Assembly: GCA_963828285.1 (NCBI GenBank)
Contig: CAWHEB010000002.1
Location: 930,001-994,000, forward strand
DNA from: DAIOEK01 sp963828285
GTDB taxonomy: Bacteria; Chloroflexota; Anaerolineae; Anaerolineales; Anaerolineaceae
Length of the DNA stretch: 64,000 bases
Reading direction: 5' to 3'
Shown here: one piece after another, positions 16,768 through 25,555 of the stretch
How positions within the stretch are numbered: position 1 is the first letter of the stretch
Layout: every line of letters begins with the position of its first letter
Program-made: the position numbers and the translations under genes
The notes under the pieces: model-generated
Told to the model about the DNA's origin: nothing
Seen by the model: the letters and a program-made list of their open reading frames with translations, nothing else
Databases searched by the model: none

Positions 16768-17676
16768 ATGGAAATCGCGACTGGGAGACCCAATTTGTTC
16801 CAAGCCTGGTGGATGGCCATTCGCCCGCGGACATTGCCTGCTTCCATAGCCGGCGTGGTCATGGGGATCAGCCTTGCCATCCTCAACCAGCAATTTCGGT
16901 GGATACCTGCACTTGCCGCCTTAATCATCGGGATCCTGCTGCAGATCGGGAGCAACCTGGCAAACGATGTTTATGATTTCCACCGTGGAGCGGACACACC
17001 GGAAAGGATGGGGCCAACCCGGGTGACCACGGCAGGAATCCTTACCCCAAGGCAGGTCAAGACCGGCATGGCTGTTGTCTTTGGTCTTGCCGCCATTTTG
17101 GGAATCTTTCTTTACCTGACGAGTGGATGGATTGTTCTGATCATAGGTGTCAGCGCGATCCTATCAGCCATCTTGTATACCGGCGGACCTTATCCGCTTG
17201 GATATCATGGTCTGGGAGACCTCTTTGTATTCATCTACTTTGGATTGGCAGCCGTGTGCGGCACGTATTACGTTCAAGCCAATACGGTGACTCCTGTGGT
17301 GTGGTTGATGGCTGTCCCAATTGGACTGATCATTGTGGATCTGTTGGTGGTCAATAATCTAAGGGATATCAAAACGGATGCCATGGTAGGTAAGAAAACC
17401 ATGGCAGTTCGAATCGGAGTCCGCTGGACTAAAGTTGAATATATTACCCTGATGGTGATCGCTTATTTGATCATCCCACTGGGGATCATGCTTCATTGGC
17501 TGCCGGTCATCACAGTTTTGGTCTGGTTATCCATTCCACGGGCATTATCGATATGCCAGATGATCCTGACTGAAACCGGGAAACCCTTGAATAAAGCGCT
17601 GGCAGCCACCAGCCAACAGGCATTATTTTATGCGGTATTGTTCTTCGGAGCGGTGATCATTCAATTGATTCTTTGA
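16768..17676 (+). CDS. menA: 1,4-dihydroxy-2-naphthoate polyprenyltransferase (MenA-type)
   Basis: A UbiA-superfamily membrane enzyme of 302 residues that attaches the prenyl chain in menaquinone synthesis. The first aspartate motif is NDVYDFHRGADTPERMGPTR and the second is NNLRDIKTDAMVGKKTMAVR. There are about eight hydrophobic helices, starting at ASIAGVVMGISLAI. The start MEIATGRPNLFQAWWMAIRP matches the family; the frame is open further up (to 16690), but that part overlaps the divergent reductase start. No good ribosome site is visible. No other men genes are near. It ends one base short of the convergent ABC permease stop. Confidence 0.85.
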   Translation: MEIATGRPNLFQAWWMAIRPRTLPASIAGVVMGISLAILNQQFRWIPALAALIIGILLQIGSNLANDVYDFHRGADTPERMGPTRVTTAGILTPRQVKTGMAVVFGLAAILGIFLYLTSGWIVLIIGVSAILSAILYTGGPYPLGYHGLGDLFVFIYFGLAAVCGTYYVQANTVTPVVWLMAVPIGLIIVDLLVVNNLRDIKTDAMVGKKTMAVRIGVRWTKVEYITLMVIAYLIIPLGIMLHWLPVITVLVWLSIPRALSICQMILTETGKPLNKALAATSQQALFYAVLFFGAVIIQLIL

Positions 17677-17677
17677 A

Positions 17678-18418
17678 TCAATGCAGATATTTCCATTTGC
17701 AGTAGAGATGATCAAGCCAATCCACTGCAAAGTACATCCCCAATCCCAACAGGCTCATAGCGACCACACCGGCGTACATTGCAGGGTAGTTCAGCAAAGT
17801 GCTGCCCTGATAGTAGATGTAGTAACCCAATCCAAGACGAGTGGCAAATAACTCAGCGATATATAAAACAGCAACCGCGGTCCCAACCGATTGACGCAAC
17901 GCGGTGAAGATCGCAGGCAGACTGGCAGGCAGGTAGACATAGCGTAAAAGTGCCCGGCGTCCCGCGCCAAGACTGCGCAGACTTTGGATCAATTGATCAG
18001 GGATGGTGATTGCCTGATCCCGGACGAGGACAATGATCTGAAAGAACAGGATCAGGAAGATGAGTGCGATCTTGGCAATGTCACCAATGCCGAGGAACAA
18101 CAACAGGATCGGGACGAAGACCACTTTCGGAATGGGATAAAGCAAGTAGATCACCGGAGAAAAAAATCGGTCCACTTTGGGATACTGTCCCAATGCCAGT
18201 CCAGCCGGAACAGCCAGTAATATGGATAGAATCATGCTAGCGGTGATGCGCCACAAACTCGACAGGATGTGACCGGGAAGTTCGCCACCCAACTCGCGAA
18301 TGAATACTCTCATCACCAGAATCGGGGATGGCAGGATGGATTGATTCAGCAACATCGCTGTAACCTGCCAGACAAACACGATACCTAACGCAGCAAGAAA
18401 AACATCCCGGCGTTTCAT
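17678..18418 (-). CDS. ABC transporter permease (NitT/TauT/SsuC type)
   Basis: A 246-residue inner-membrane permease with about six helices and the EAA-type loop LRSLGAGRRALLRYVYLPASL that contacts the ATPase. It belongs to the BPD_transp_1 group that serves nitrate, sulfonate, taurine and pyrimidine-precursor uptake. Its ATG overlaps the stop of the ATPase gene by 4 bases (ATGA). It is the last of three co-oriented transporter genes. Confidence 0.92.
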   Translation of the reverse strand: MKRRDVFLAALGIVFVWQVTAMLLNQSILPSPILVMRVFIRELGGELPGHILSSLWRITASMILSILLAVPAGLALGQYPKVDRFFSPVIYLLYPIPKVVFVPILLLFLGIGDIAKIALIFLILFFQIIVLVRDQAITIPDQLIQSLRSLGAGRRALLRYVYLPASLPAIFTALRQSVGTAVAVLYIAELFATRLGLGYYIYYQGSTLLNYPAMYAGVVAMSLLGLGMYFAVDWLDHLYCKWKYLH

Positions 18419-19191
18419 GCTTCGTCCATCCGTTCCCGTAACTCCAGGCAGACATTCTGATATTCTGCGCTTTTTTTGTAATCCATTGAACCCGAATTGG
18501 GATTCGAGATGATCACAGGCTTCGTGTTCGGAGGTTTTGCCAAAAGGAGGATCTTTTTCCCCAGGATTGCCGCTTCTTCAATGGAATGTGTGACAATGAC
18601 TGCCGTGATATTCCGTTCTGTGGAAAGTGATAAGGTCAATGTCTGCAGGTCCTCTCGGGTAACAGCATCCAGTGAGGAAAACGGCTCATCCATCAACAGC
18701 AGATCCGGTTCAAGCGAGAGGGTTCTGGCAATGGCTGTCCTTTGACGCTGCCCGCCGGATAATTGGGAGGGGTACTGTTTCGCGTTTTCGAGTATCCCCA
18801 AACGTTCCATCCATTCTTTCGCAGAGTAGTTTTCAGCACTAATAACCGGAGCGTGAATGCCATCCGCGCCGTAAAATTGGCGAACCTGGTACCCGAGGGC
18901 AACATTCTCCTCGACAGTAGCCCAGGGCAACAATCCATAATCCTGCAAGATCAATCCGGTAGAAGGACGCGGTCTGATGAGCTCCTCGCCCTGAATAAGG
19001 ATCTCCCCTAAATTGGGTTTGCGTAACCCAGCCAATAGATAAAGGAGGGATGTCTTTCCACAGCCGGAAGCTCCCAGAATCGCCCAGGTTTCACCCTCTT
19101 CCACTTCCCAGGAAAAATTTTGGAAAAGCGGTAGATTACCCGGGTACTGGAAGCCAAGCTGTTTTACTGAGATCATCCCCATTTTATTCAA
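18415..19191 (-). CDS. ABC transporter ATP-binding protein (NitT/TauT/SsuB type)
   Basis: A 258-residue ATPase with Walker A GASGCGKTS, Q-loop LQDYGLLPWATVEEN, signature LSGGQRQRTAIAR, Walker B LLLMDEP and the H-loop VTHSIEEA. The longest start is TTG at 19191, three bases past the TAA of the binding-protein gene; ATGs at 19182 and 19176 are equally possible. The tight junctions on both sides show a three-gene operon. Confidence 0.92.
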   Translation of the reverse strand: MNKMGMISVKQLGFQYPGNLPLFQNFSWEVEEGETWAILGASGCGKTSLLYLLAGLRKPNLGEILIQGEELIRPRPSTGLILQDYGLLPWATVEENVALGYQVRQFYGADGIHAPVISAENYSAKEWMERLGILENAKQYPSQLSGGQRQRTAIARTLSLEPDLLLMDEPFSSLDAVTREDLQTLTLSLSTERNITAVIVTHSIEEAAILGKKILLLAKPPNTKPVIISNPNSGSMDYKKSAEYQNVCLELRERMDEA

Positions 19192-20154
19192 TTATGGTAC
19201 TGGGAGAAAACTTGGATTCACACCATCTACATAAGAGGGTTGTGATTCGAGCATGCCCTTGCGCGTCGCCCAGGATAGCGCGTCGTTCCATTCCTCTTCG
19301 GTTGGGACGCCAGGAGCAGGGAAAAGTGGTACTTTGTATGATTCCAGGAGCGGATCTGGAACCAGCTTTTTTGCTGACAGAAGATCGGTGAAATCTTTGG
19401 GGTTCGCGTTGATCATTTCGACAGCCGCTGCAACCGCTTTGAGGAAACGGCGGATGGCTTCAGGATTTTGGTCGATTACTTCCTTGCGGAAGCTGATCAC
19501 CGAGAAGCCGTACTGCGGATAATTCGCATCAGCGATGACAATTTTCGATCCCTGTTGCACGGATAACGCGGCAAGCGGATCAGGCATAGTGCCCGCTTTA
19601 AGTTCCCCGGAAGCCAGCAATGCCATACGGTCAGGGATCTTGGGAACAGAGATCATCTTTATTTCCAATGGAGCAAGACCGTTATCGGTGAGAATTCTTT
19701 CGGTCACATATTCAATGACCGTGCCTTCAGAAACACCGATCTCGACACCCTTGAGTTGATCCACAGTGGTAATACCACTTTCACCGGATGCGAGAATGAA
19801 GAAATGTGGATAACCGGGGGCAGGTCGTAAGGCATAGCTGACCACCTGAACAGTAGGCTTTTCGGCATTAAACGTCATGACATTGATGGTCTCGTTGATG
19901 ACACCATCTGCCTGACCGGAGGCGATCAACTGATTTCTCTCAGGCGCGGATGCAACGGGAATGAACTCCACTTCGACATTATTTTCAGCAAAGAGTCCCT
20001 TTTGTTCAGCGACATACATCGGCAATGTATCTATGATGGGGAGCAGGGCAACCTTAATTTTAGTGACAGGCGCTGGCGGTTTCGTTTCTGCACAACCAAC
20101 CAGTGAAATTGCCAAAATTGCGAGGAGTACAAAAAAAAGGATAAACTTTTTCAT
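19192..20154 (-). CDS. ABC transporter substrate-binding lipoprotein (NMT1/THI5-like)
   Basis: A 320-residue lipoprotein with lipobox LVGC (Cys near residue 21) and a periplasmic-binding type II fold of the NMT1/SsuA group: VALLPIIDTLPMYVAEQKGLF, a GQADG motif and GVEIGVSEGTVIEYV. The ligand cannot be named; sulfonates, nitrate, riboflavin or thiamine precursors are all served by this group. A TATAAT (20182-20187, minus strand) lies upstream without a good -35 box. First gene of the transporter operon. Confidence 0.9.
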   Translation of the reverse strand: MKKFILFFVLLAILAISLVGCAETKPPAPVTKIKVALLPIIDTLPMYVAEQKGLFAENNVEVEFIPVASAPERNQLIASGQADGVINETINVMTFNAEKPTVQVVSYALRPAPGYPHFFILASGESGITTVDQLKGVEIGVSEGTVIEYVTERILTDNGLAPLEIKMISVPKIPDRMALLASGELKAGTMPDPLAALSVQQGSKIVIADANYPQYGFSVISFRKEVIDQNPEAIRRFLKAVAAAVEMINANPKDFTDLLSAKKLVPDPLLESYKVPLFPAPGVPTEEEWNDALSWATRKGMLESQPSYVDGVNPSFLPVP

Positions 20155-20233
20155 TATCTCTCCAATGGTAAATGATAACTAATTATAAACGGCCTGTATC
20201 TGAACTATGGGGAGAACTCGAAGTTAAAATTCG

Positions 20234-20261
20234 CCATCCTCTCAGATAGGTGAGAGGATGG
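20234..20261 (-). terminator. Hairpin after the copper-island lipoprotein gene
   Basis: A perfect 11-bp stem (CCATCCTCTCA / TGAGAGGATGG) with a 6-base loop lies between two minus-strand operons. The following T run on the minus strand is short and broken (CGAATTTT), so it is a weak terminator or an RNA-stabilising hairpin. Confidence 0.55.
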
Positions 20262-20298
20262 ATGACCTAAGGAGGAGGAGAAATTTTCGAATTATTCT

Positions 20299-20823
20299 TT
20301 AGCGCTTGCCGCCGTCCCACACCATGAAGGGCATATTGACAACGACGTTGCTTTTTTCAAGTGTGACATTTCCGGCAGTCTCTGCAGTCAGAATATCCGC
20401 TTCAGATTTGAGCAGTGTTGCGTCGACGCCGTCTGCCCAGGTGACAAAAGTGATCTTTCGCAATGGCGAATATCCATCAGTTCCAGGCGGATTGTTGAAA
20501 ACATCAGGCTGAAAACCCAGCGGCCCTTTACCTTTGACTCCATTTTGGAAGACATAGACGGTTGCCAGCATTTCATCAGGAGCGAGAGCCAGGGAGGGAA
20601 CGGTAAGGACAGGAGATTTCATCATATTGGTTAACTTTTCAGCAACACCCGGATCAGAGACTTCAGTATGAGAGAAAAAGATCTCAGCACCTTCGGCATA
20701 AGCCTGACCAGCTGGAATTGAAGCATAAGTTGGCCCAGACGAAGATGTGACTGCACTGCATGAACTGAAGATGATCGAACTGATAAGTACTATTAATCCA
20801 ACGATCAAAGTTTTTTTGGTCAT
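20299..20823 (-). CDS. Lipoprotein of unknown function next to copA
   Basis: A 174-residue exported lipoprotein with lipobox FSSC (Cys22). The mature part holds GAEIFFSHTEVSDPGVAEKL, LAPDEMLATVYVFQNGVKGKG and the end motif VVVNMPFMVWDGGK; it has a single His and Met residues but no CxxC. I do not recognise the family. It is read with copA, starting 28 bases after the end of the ATPase frame, so it is probably the second gene of a copper operon. A role in metal binding or sensing outside the membrane is inference from position only. Confidence 0.7.
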   Translation of the reverse strand: MTKKTLIVGLIVLISSIIFSSCSAVTSSSGPTYASIPAGQAYAEGAEIFFSHTEVSDPGVAEKLTNMMKSPVLTVPSLALAPDEMLATVYVFQNGVKGKGPLGFQPDVFNNPPGTDGYSPLRKITFVTWADGVDATLLKSEADILTAETAGNVTLEKSNVVVNMPFMVWDGGKR

Positions 20824-20850
20824 TTTGGTTTCCTTAAAATAATTTTGAAG

Positions 20851-21393
20851 TTAGTCTAGTTTTACACTGCGTAAGCGCAGGCTGTTTGTCACTACGAAGA
20901 CGCTGCTTAATGCCATCGCCAATGCTGCGAGAATTGGGCTCATGATGCCGGCTGCGGCGGCTGGGATAAGGATGACATTGTAGAAAAACGCCCAGAACAA
21001 GTTTTGTTGAATGGTTTTTAGCGTCTTGCGTGAAAGTTCTATCGCCCGCGGAACCCCGCGAAGATCACCACTGATAAGTACTACAGGCGCTGAAGCCATA
21101 GCTACGTCTGTTCCTGTACCAATCGCAATACCTACATCTGCCTGGGTCAAAGCCGGTGCATCATTGATCCCATCACCGACCATGGCAACAATTCTTTTTT
21201 GAGATTGTAATAGTTTTATCTGATCGATCTTGCCATCGGGTAATACTTCGGCAAAGATTTGATCCACATTCACCTGACGGCCAATGGCTTCAGCAGTCTT
21301 GCGGTTATCCCCGGTCAGCATGGCCACCTGTAATCCAAGTTTATGCAAGCCGTTCAATGGCTTCCACGCTCCCAGCTTTGATGGTGTCAGCAA
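20851..21393 (-). CDS. copA: Copper P-type ATPase, C-terminal part after frameshift
   Basis: This frame supplies the end of the ATPase that begins at 23281. It carries HKLGLQVAMLTGDNRKTAEA, MVGDGINDAPALTQADVGIAIG (hinge motif) and the last two helices. It joins the upstream frame if one base is removed at about 21347-21348: the first frame reads ...AIERLA-stop, while the other reads ...RL-HKLGL. No ribosome site supports independent translation, so this is a fragment, not a separate gene. Confidence 0.85.
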   Translation of the reverse strand: MLTPSKLGAWKPLNGLHKLGLQVAMLTGDNRKTAEAIGRQVNVDQIFAEVLPDGKIDQIKLLQSQKRIVAMVGDGINDAPALTQADVGIAIGTGTDVAMASAPVVLISGDLRGVPRAIELSRKTLKTIQQNLFWAFFYNVILIPAAAAGIMSPILAALAMALSSVFVVTNSLRLRSVKLD

Positions 21394-23281
21394 CAGCGAT
21401 CACACCGGACAACTTCCCATTGATGGCAACCAACATGGCTGTCTTGCCTTCAGATTGCAATTTCCCTGTGATTTCCATGGCTGAAAGGGTATCAATCCCT
21501 TCTGCCTGCATCAGACGGTCATTGCCGATCAAAACAATTTTACCTGCGACTTCCGCTCGAGCACCACTGCCAACTACAGCAGTAAAGCCACTGACATCAA
21601 CCAGCTTTACTTCCCTGGTTCCAGCTTCGGCAACGATCGCTTCGGCAAGAGGGTGTTCGCTTGATTTTTCCACACTTGCTGCGGCGGTCAGCAAGTCTGA
21701 TTCGGATAAATTCGAGTCGATTACATGAATATCCGTTACCGCCGGTTGACCACGGGTGATCGTTCCGGTTTTGTCCATGACGACCGTGTTTATCTTGCCA
21801 GCCCTTTCCAATCCTTCGCTGGATTTGAGAAGAATGCCTGATTCAGCTCCCTTGCCGGTACCAACCATGACAGCGGTCGGGGTCGCCAATCCCATGGCAC
21901 AGGGGCAGGCGATCACTAGAACGGCGACCATGTGGATCAGCGCACGGGTGAATGGAGTCACATCCGAGTTGATTGCCAGGGGAGGTCCAAACACGAACCA
22001 ACCTATGAAAGTCAATAAGGCTATGCCAACAACCGCGGGGACAAAGATGGAAGCGATCTTATCGACCAATTTCTGGATCGGTGCTTTACTACCCTGAGCT
22101 TCTTCGACCAGACGAATGATCTGGGACAATGCCGTGTCTTTCCCGACCCGAGTCGCCTCGAACCTGAATGACCCGACCCTATTCATCGTCGCGCCGATTA
22201 CCTGACTTCCAGTGGATTTCTCGACAGGAACCGATTCGCCGGTGATCATCGATTCGTCGATGGTGGAAGAACCTTCAACGACAATTCCATCCACAGGGAT
22301 CTTTTCTCCCGGGCGGACTTGAACCAGATCGCCAACGATCACTTCTTCGACAGGAATTTCCAGTTCAACACCATTACGGATCACTCTTGCTGTGCGGGCA
22401 TGCAATCCCATCAGTTTCTTGATGGCTTCACTGGTTCTCCCTTTTGCTCGGACTTCAAGCAGTTTTCCGATCTTGATGAGGGTAATGATCACGGCAGCAG
22501 TCTCATAATAAACATGACCGCTGATCCATCCAAAAGTCACCGGGAGTGAGTAAAGGAAGGCTGCGGAGGAGCCCAGCGCAACCAATACATCCATATTGGC
22601 ACTGCCATTTCGCAAGGACTTATATGCACCGACATAAAATTGTTTTCCCACATAGATCTGGACAGGCAGAGCCAAAGCCAGCATGATCCAGTTCATCCAG
22701 GGGGCATGGGATATCTCCATCGGAAAGCCACCCAGATCCTTGAACATGGACAAAAGGAAAAGAGGAACAGTAAATATCAACCCGATGGTTAATAAACGCT
22801 TTTGTTCATCAATATCCTTCTGCCGTGCGGCACCTTCTGCGTCCTCGACATTCTCATCATTTGCGATCGCTTCAAAACCAGCCGATTTCATCGCCTGGCG
22901 GATTTCCGATTGGGTAATTACGGTTGGGATATATTGAATTACAGCTTTCTCAGTCACCAGGTTCACATGTGCTTCGGTTACGCCGGATAATCCGTTGAGC
23001 AGTTTTTCCAAGCGAGCAGCATCCGTCTCGTCGCTGAGGTGTCTGACAAAGAACTCAGCTTCGCCTTCTGCTATGTTGTAACCTGCGTTCCTGACCCTGT
23101 TGATCATTGCTGGCAGATTCGCCAGTGCTGGATCAAACTCGACAGTCGCCCGTTCTGATGAAAGGTTTACTGTCGCAGTCGAGACGCCATCCACCTTTTT
23201 CAAGCTGCGTTCAACTGTAGCAACACAATTGGCGCAGGTCATACCCGTGATTGGTAGTGTAATAAGTTTAGTTTCTGCCAT
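21341..23281 (-). CDS. copA: Copper-translocating P1B-type ATPase CopA, N-terminal and core part (frameshifted)
   Basis: Cu(+)-exporting ATPase. Domains: HMA 1 with Cys16 and Cys19 in GMTCANC; a second HMA (about 75-140) that keeps the fold pattern but has lost CxxC; the transmembrane CPC ion site in IACPCAMGLATPTA; the TGE loop SMITGESVPVEKS; phosphorylation site DKTGT; and SSEHPLAEA, where the His is the P1B nucleotide contact. The frame ends early at 21341 through a one-base gain at about 21347-21348; the rest is in 20851-21393. Together they would give about 810 residues, the normal length. Ribosome site GAGGAG. Divergent from the TauE-like gene. The shift may be real or an assembly error. 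Confidence 0.9.
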   Translation of the reverse strand: MAETKLITLPITGMTCANCVATVERSLKKVDGVSTATVNLSSERATVEFDPALANLPAMINRVRNAGYNIAEGEAEFFVRHLSDETDAARLEKLLNGLSGVTEAHVNLVTEKAVIQYIPTVITQSEIRQAMKSAGFEAIANDENVEDAEGAARQKDIDEQKRLLTIGLIFTVPLFLLSMFKDLGGFPMEISHAPWMNWIMLALALPVQIYVGKQFYVGAYKSLRNGSANMDVLVALGSSAAFLYSLPVTFGWISGHVYYETAAVIITLIKIGKLLEVRAKGRTSEAIKKLMGLHARTARVIRNGVELEIPVEEVIVGDLVQVRPGEKIPVDGIVVEGSSTIDESMITGESVPVEKSTGSQVIGATMNRVGSFRFEATRVGKDTALSQIIRLVEEAQGSKAPIQKLVDKIASIFVPAVVGIALLTFIGWFVFGPPLAINSDVTPFTRALIHMVAVLVIACPCAMGLATPTAVMVGTGKGAESGILLKSSEGLERAGKINTVVMDKTGTITRGQPAVTDIHVIDSNLSESDLLTAAASVEKSSEHPLAEAIVAEAGTREVKLVDVSGFTAVVGSGARAEVAGKIVLIGNDRLMQAEGIDTLSAMEITGKLQSEGKTAMLVAINGKLSGVIAVADTIKAGSVEAIERLA

Positions 23282-23456
23282 CCATGCTCCTCTATGTAAT
23301 CATATATCCGTCTGTCATACTGCGGTGACTCCATTTATAAGCTTACATCACGTGGAACTCAATAGGCATTAATCACCATTGCCCGACCCCTCACCAAATG
23401 TTAAACTGGCACAGTAAGTTAAACAGAAAACATATTGGTAATTAAATGGAGATCAG

Positions 23457-24341
23457 ATGAATGAATTGATCATCGCTTTTGTAACCGGGATAACGACTGG
23501 CGGATTAAGCTGCCTGGCAGTACAAGGTGGCTTATTGGCTTCATCCATGGCATCACAGATTGAAGCAGACATCGCTGGGGAAAAACCCAACCAGCCACGA
23601 AATATCCACGTTGCCGCTCCCATTCTATGGTTTCTACTGGCAAAATTGATAGCTTATACCCTTCTGGGATTGTTATTGGGATGGATCGGATCCATGATCC
23701 AGCTTTCCCCACTTCCCAGAGCTATTTTACAGATTGCCATTGGCATCTTTATGCTGGGGAATGCACTTAGGCTTTTGAATGTGCATCCGATTTTTCGCTT
23801 CTTCAATATCGAGCCGCCAGCCTTCATCCGCAAATATATCCGACAGAAATCTAAAAAGGGCGGATCATTCCTGACTCCAACCTTCCTTGGTGCACTAACT
23901 GTCCTCATTCCCTGCGGGATTACCCAGGTGATGATGGCTGCAGCGATCGCAACAGGTGATCCGCTGAGAGGGGCAGCATTACTTTTCTCGTTCATTCTCG
24001 GTACCAGCCCCATCTTTTTTGTGGTCGCTTACTTTGCCACCCGGTTGGGTTCAGTTCTGGAGAAATATTTCATGAAATTCGTTGCCGTCGTGGTTCTGGT
24101 CATTGGATTATTCACAATCAATACGGGATTAAATTTGCTTGGTTCACCACTTTCTTTGAATAGAGTATTCAGCTCGATGTTTCCAGCGCAGGCCGTACAG
24201 GCATCAGCGGCAGATCCAGCGGTGGCAAGCGATTTTGGATTATCCAGCCTGCCATTCAGCACAGACCTATCATCTGGATCAGACACCAGCATCGCAGAAA
24301 CCAGGTGGATGTGGATGCGGTATGATGAACAAAGGCAATAA
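23457..24341 (+). CDS. TauE/SafE-like (UreH-type) membrane protein, frame-broken before its cupredoxin tail
   Basis: A polytopic membrane protein with about six helices, beginning MNELIIAFVTGITTGGLSC and containing LGALTVLIPCGITQVMMAAAI. These conserved Cys/Pro positions are typical of the sulfite-exporter/UreH-like family found with copper genes. The hydrophobic part ends near residue 245. The tail SIAETRWMWMRYDEQRQ is out-of-frame sequence: read one base over, the same DNA gives SQKPGGCGCGMMNKG and a cupredoxin domain. The frame change must lie at about 24270-24320. Substrate unknown; copper handling is inferred from the neighbours (copA, HMA chaperone). Confidence 0.8.
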   Translation: MNELIIAFVTGITTGGLSCLAVQGGLLASSMASQIEADIAGEKPNQPRNIHVAAPILWFLLAKLIAYTLLGLLLGWIGSMIQLSPLPRAILQIAIGIFMLGNALRLLNVHPIFRFFNIEPPAFIRKYIRQKSKKGGSFLTPTFLGALTVLIPCGITQVMMAAAIATGDPLRGAALLFSFILGTSPIFFVVAYFATRLGSVLEKYFMKFVAVVVLVIGLFTINTGLNLLGSPLSLNRVFSSMFPAQAVQASAADPAVASDFGLSSLPFSTDLSSGSDTSIAETRWMWMRYDEQRQ

Positions 24342-24688
24342 GGGAAGTGCTGCTGCCGTACCTGCACCGGTGGTTGAACCAACCGCTGTCACCAATGAAG
24401 CTGCACCTTCAGCTTCCCAATTCAATGAAGTAACCGTCGAAGTGCAAAATACCGGTTACTCTCCTGAGACTGTGGAATTGAAAGCCGGTGTGCCAACAAG
24501 GGTTACATTTAAAAGCGATCAGGTTTATTCATGCTCACTGGCCATTGTGATCCCGGCACTCGGAGTCCAATTCGTGATGGAACCCAACTGACACGAAAAC
24601 CATAGAATTACCCGCTTTGAATGCTGGTGATACGCTTCCCTTCTCATGTTCCATGGGAATGTATACCGGAGTCTTCGCTGCAAGGTAA
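24235..24688 (+). pseudogene. Cupredoxin-like C-terminal part of the TauE-like protein (second frameshift)
   Basis: After a GCGCGMM metal-binding-like motif and an Ala/Pro linker comes a cupredoxin-type domain: FNEVTVEVQNTGYSPETVEL, AGVPTRVTFKSDQVYSC. The frame hits TGA at 24589, but skipping one base there continues into TKTIELPALNAGDTLPFSC and SMGMYTGVF, the expected Cys/Met copper-site end, and stops at TAA 24686-24688. Thus two one-base gains separate three parts of one gene. The 4-base gap to the next ATG supports 24688 as the true end. Confidence 0.75.
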
Positions 24689-24692
24689 TCTT

Positions 24693-24905
24693 ATGATCAT
24701 CCACATAGAATTTTTCATCGCTGATATGGAATGCAATATGTGTGTGATGCGTCTGGAAGGCATCGAAGATGACCTTCCGGGTATCAAGAAAATCACAGGC
24801 AGTTATCATAAACAAAACCTGATCGTGGATTACGATGATCAACTGACCGATGAACATCAGATCATTGGCATGATCCTGAAAAAAGGGTACACTCTCAAAG
24901 ATTGA
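24693..24905 (+). CDS. Heavy-metal-associated (CopZ-like) small protein
   Basis: A 70-residue HMA-fold protein with the metal site MECNMC near residue 11 and a beta-alpha-beta pattern ending GMILKKGYTLKD, fitting a copper(I) chaperone. The frame is open from 24621, but that part is the shadow of the cupredoxin end; the ATG at 24693 has AAGG ahead and lies 4 bases after the inferred end of the TauE-cupredoxin gene. It would pass copper to or from the HMA domain of CopA. Confidence 0.82.
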   Translation: MIIHIEFFIADMECNMCVMRLEGIEDDLPGIKKITGSYHKQNLIVDYDDQLTDEHQIIGMILKKGYTLKD

Positions 24906-24988
24906 TAATATTAACCAAAATTTGTCGGTTTTATGAATTTCAGGCAAATAAAATCTAATTCAAAGTCGAGTTGTGCTAGAATCCAGGC

Positions 24989-25555
24989 ATGAGTAATTGC
25001 CTGGATTTTTTTCAATATGGAAACATTCGGATTGAAATCTGCCAGGGGGATATCACAGAAGAGAAAGTGGATGCGATCGTTAACGCTGCCAACGCCGACT
25101 TACAACATGGCGGTGGAGTGGCAGGTGCGATTGTTCGCAAAGGCGGCAAGATCATCAATGTTGAAAGCGCAAAATGGATCGCTGAGCATGGTCGGGTAGC
25201 TCATAAATTTCCTGCGTACACCTCCGCAGGATTGCTTCCAGCCAAGATGATCATCCACGCCGTCGGTCCGATCTGGGGGGAAGGGAATGAGGACCTGAAG
25301 TTGAGCGATACTGTCATGGGTTCGCTTGAACTGGCTAAAAAACTTGATTTGTCATCCATCTCTTTCCCCGCAATCTCAACTGGGATATACGGTTTTCCAA
25401 AAGAAAGGGCGGCGCGAATCATTTTGATGAGCCAGATGAAATGGAGTACTGAACATTCAGATGAGGATCAGCCACTCCGGTTGATCCGCAATATTTTGCT
25501 GGATGATACAACTGTGCAAGTATTCCAAACCATTTTCCATGAACTAACGTCATGA
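24989..25555 (+). CDS. Macrodomain protein (O-acetyl-ADP-ribose deacetylase-like)
   Basis: A 188-residue single macrodomain, which binds ADP-ribose and often removes it from acetyl or protein groups. Seen: VDAIVNAANADLQHGGGVAGAI (the adenine and catalytic Asn loops), AVGPIW and the phosphate loop SFPAISTGIYGFPKE. It overlaps the next gene by 4 bases (ATGA), so expression is tied to an RNA methyltransferase and a DUF711 protein. Confidence 0.93.
   Translation: MSNCLDFFQYGNIRIEICQGDITEEKVDAIVNAANADLQHGGGVAGAIVRKGGKIINVESAKWIAEHGRVAHKFPAYTSAGLLPAKMIIHAVGPIWGEGNEDLKLSDTVMGSLELAKKLDLSSISFPAISTGIYGFPKERAARIILMSQMKWSTEHSDEDQPLRLIRNILLDDTTVQVFQTIFHELTS

Noticed and set aside
16705..16893. 63-residue N-terminal extension of the aldo/keto reductase
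   Set aside because: It runs antisense through the menA start; the ATG at 16704 has a clear ribosome site and the family N-terminus.
20155..20298. Riboswitch (for example thiamine) ahead of the ABC importer
   Set aside because: The region has one simple hairpin and lacks the conserved thiamine-riboswitch core; nothing else fits.
24621..24692. Longer start for the HMA chaperone
   Set aside because: This stretch codes for the end of the cupredoxin domain in another frame; the ATG at 24693 fits the HMA fold.
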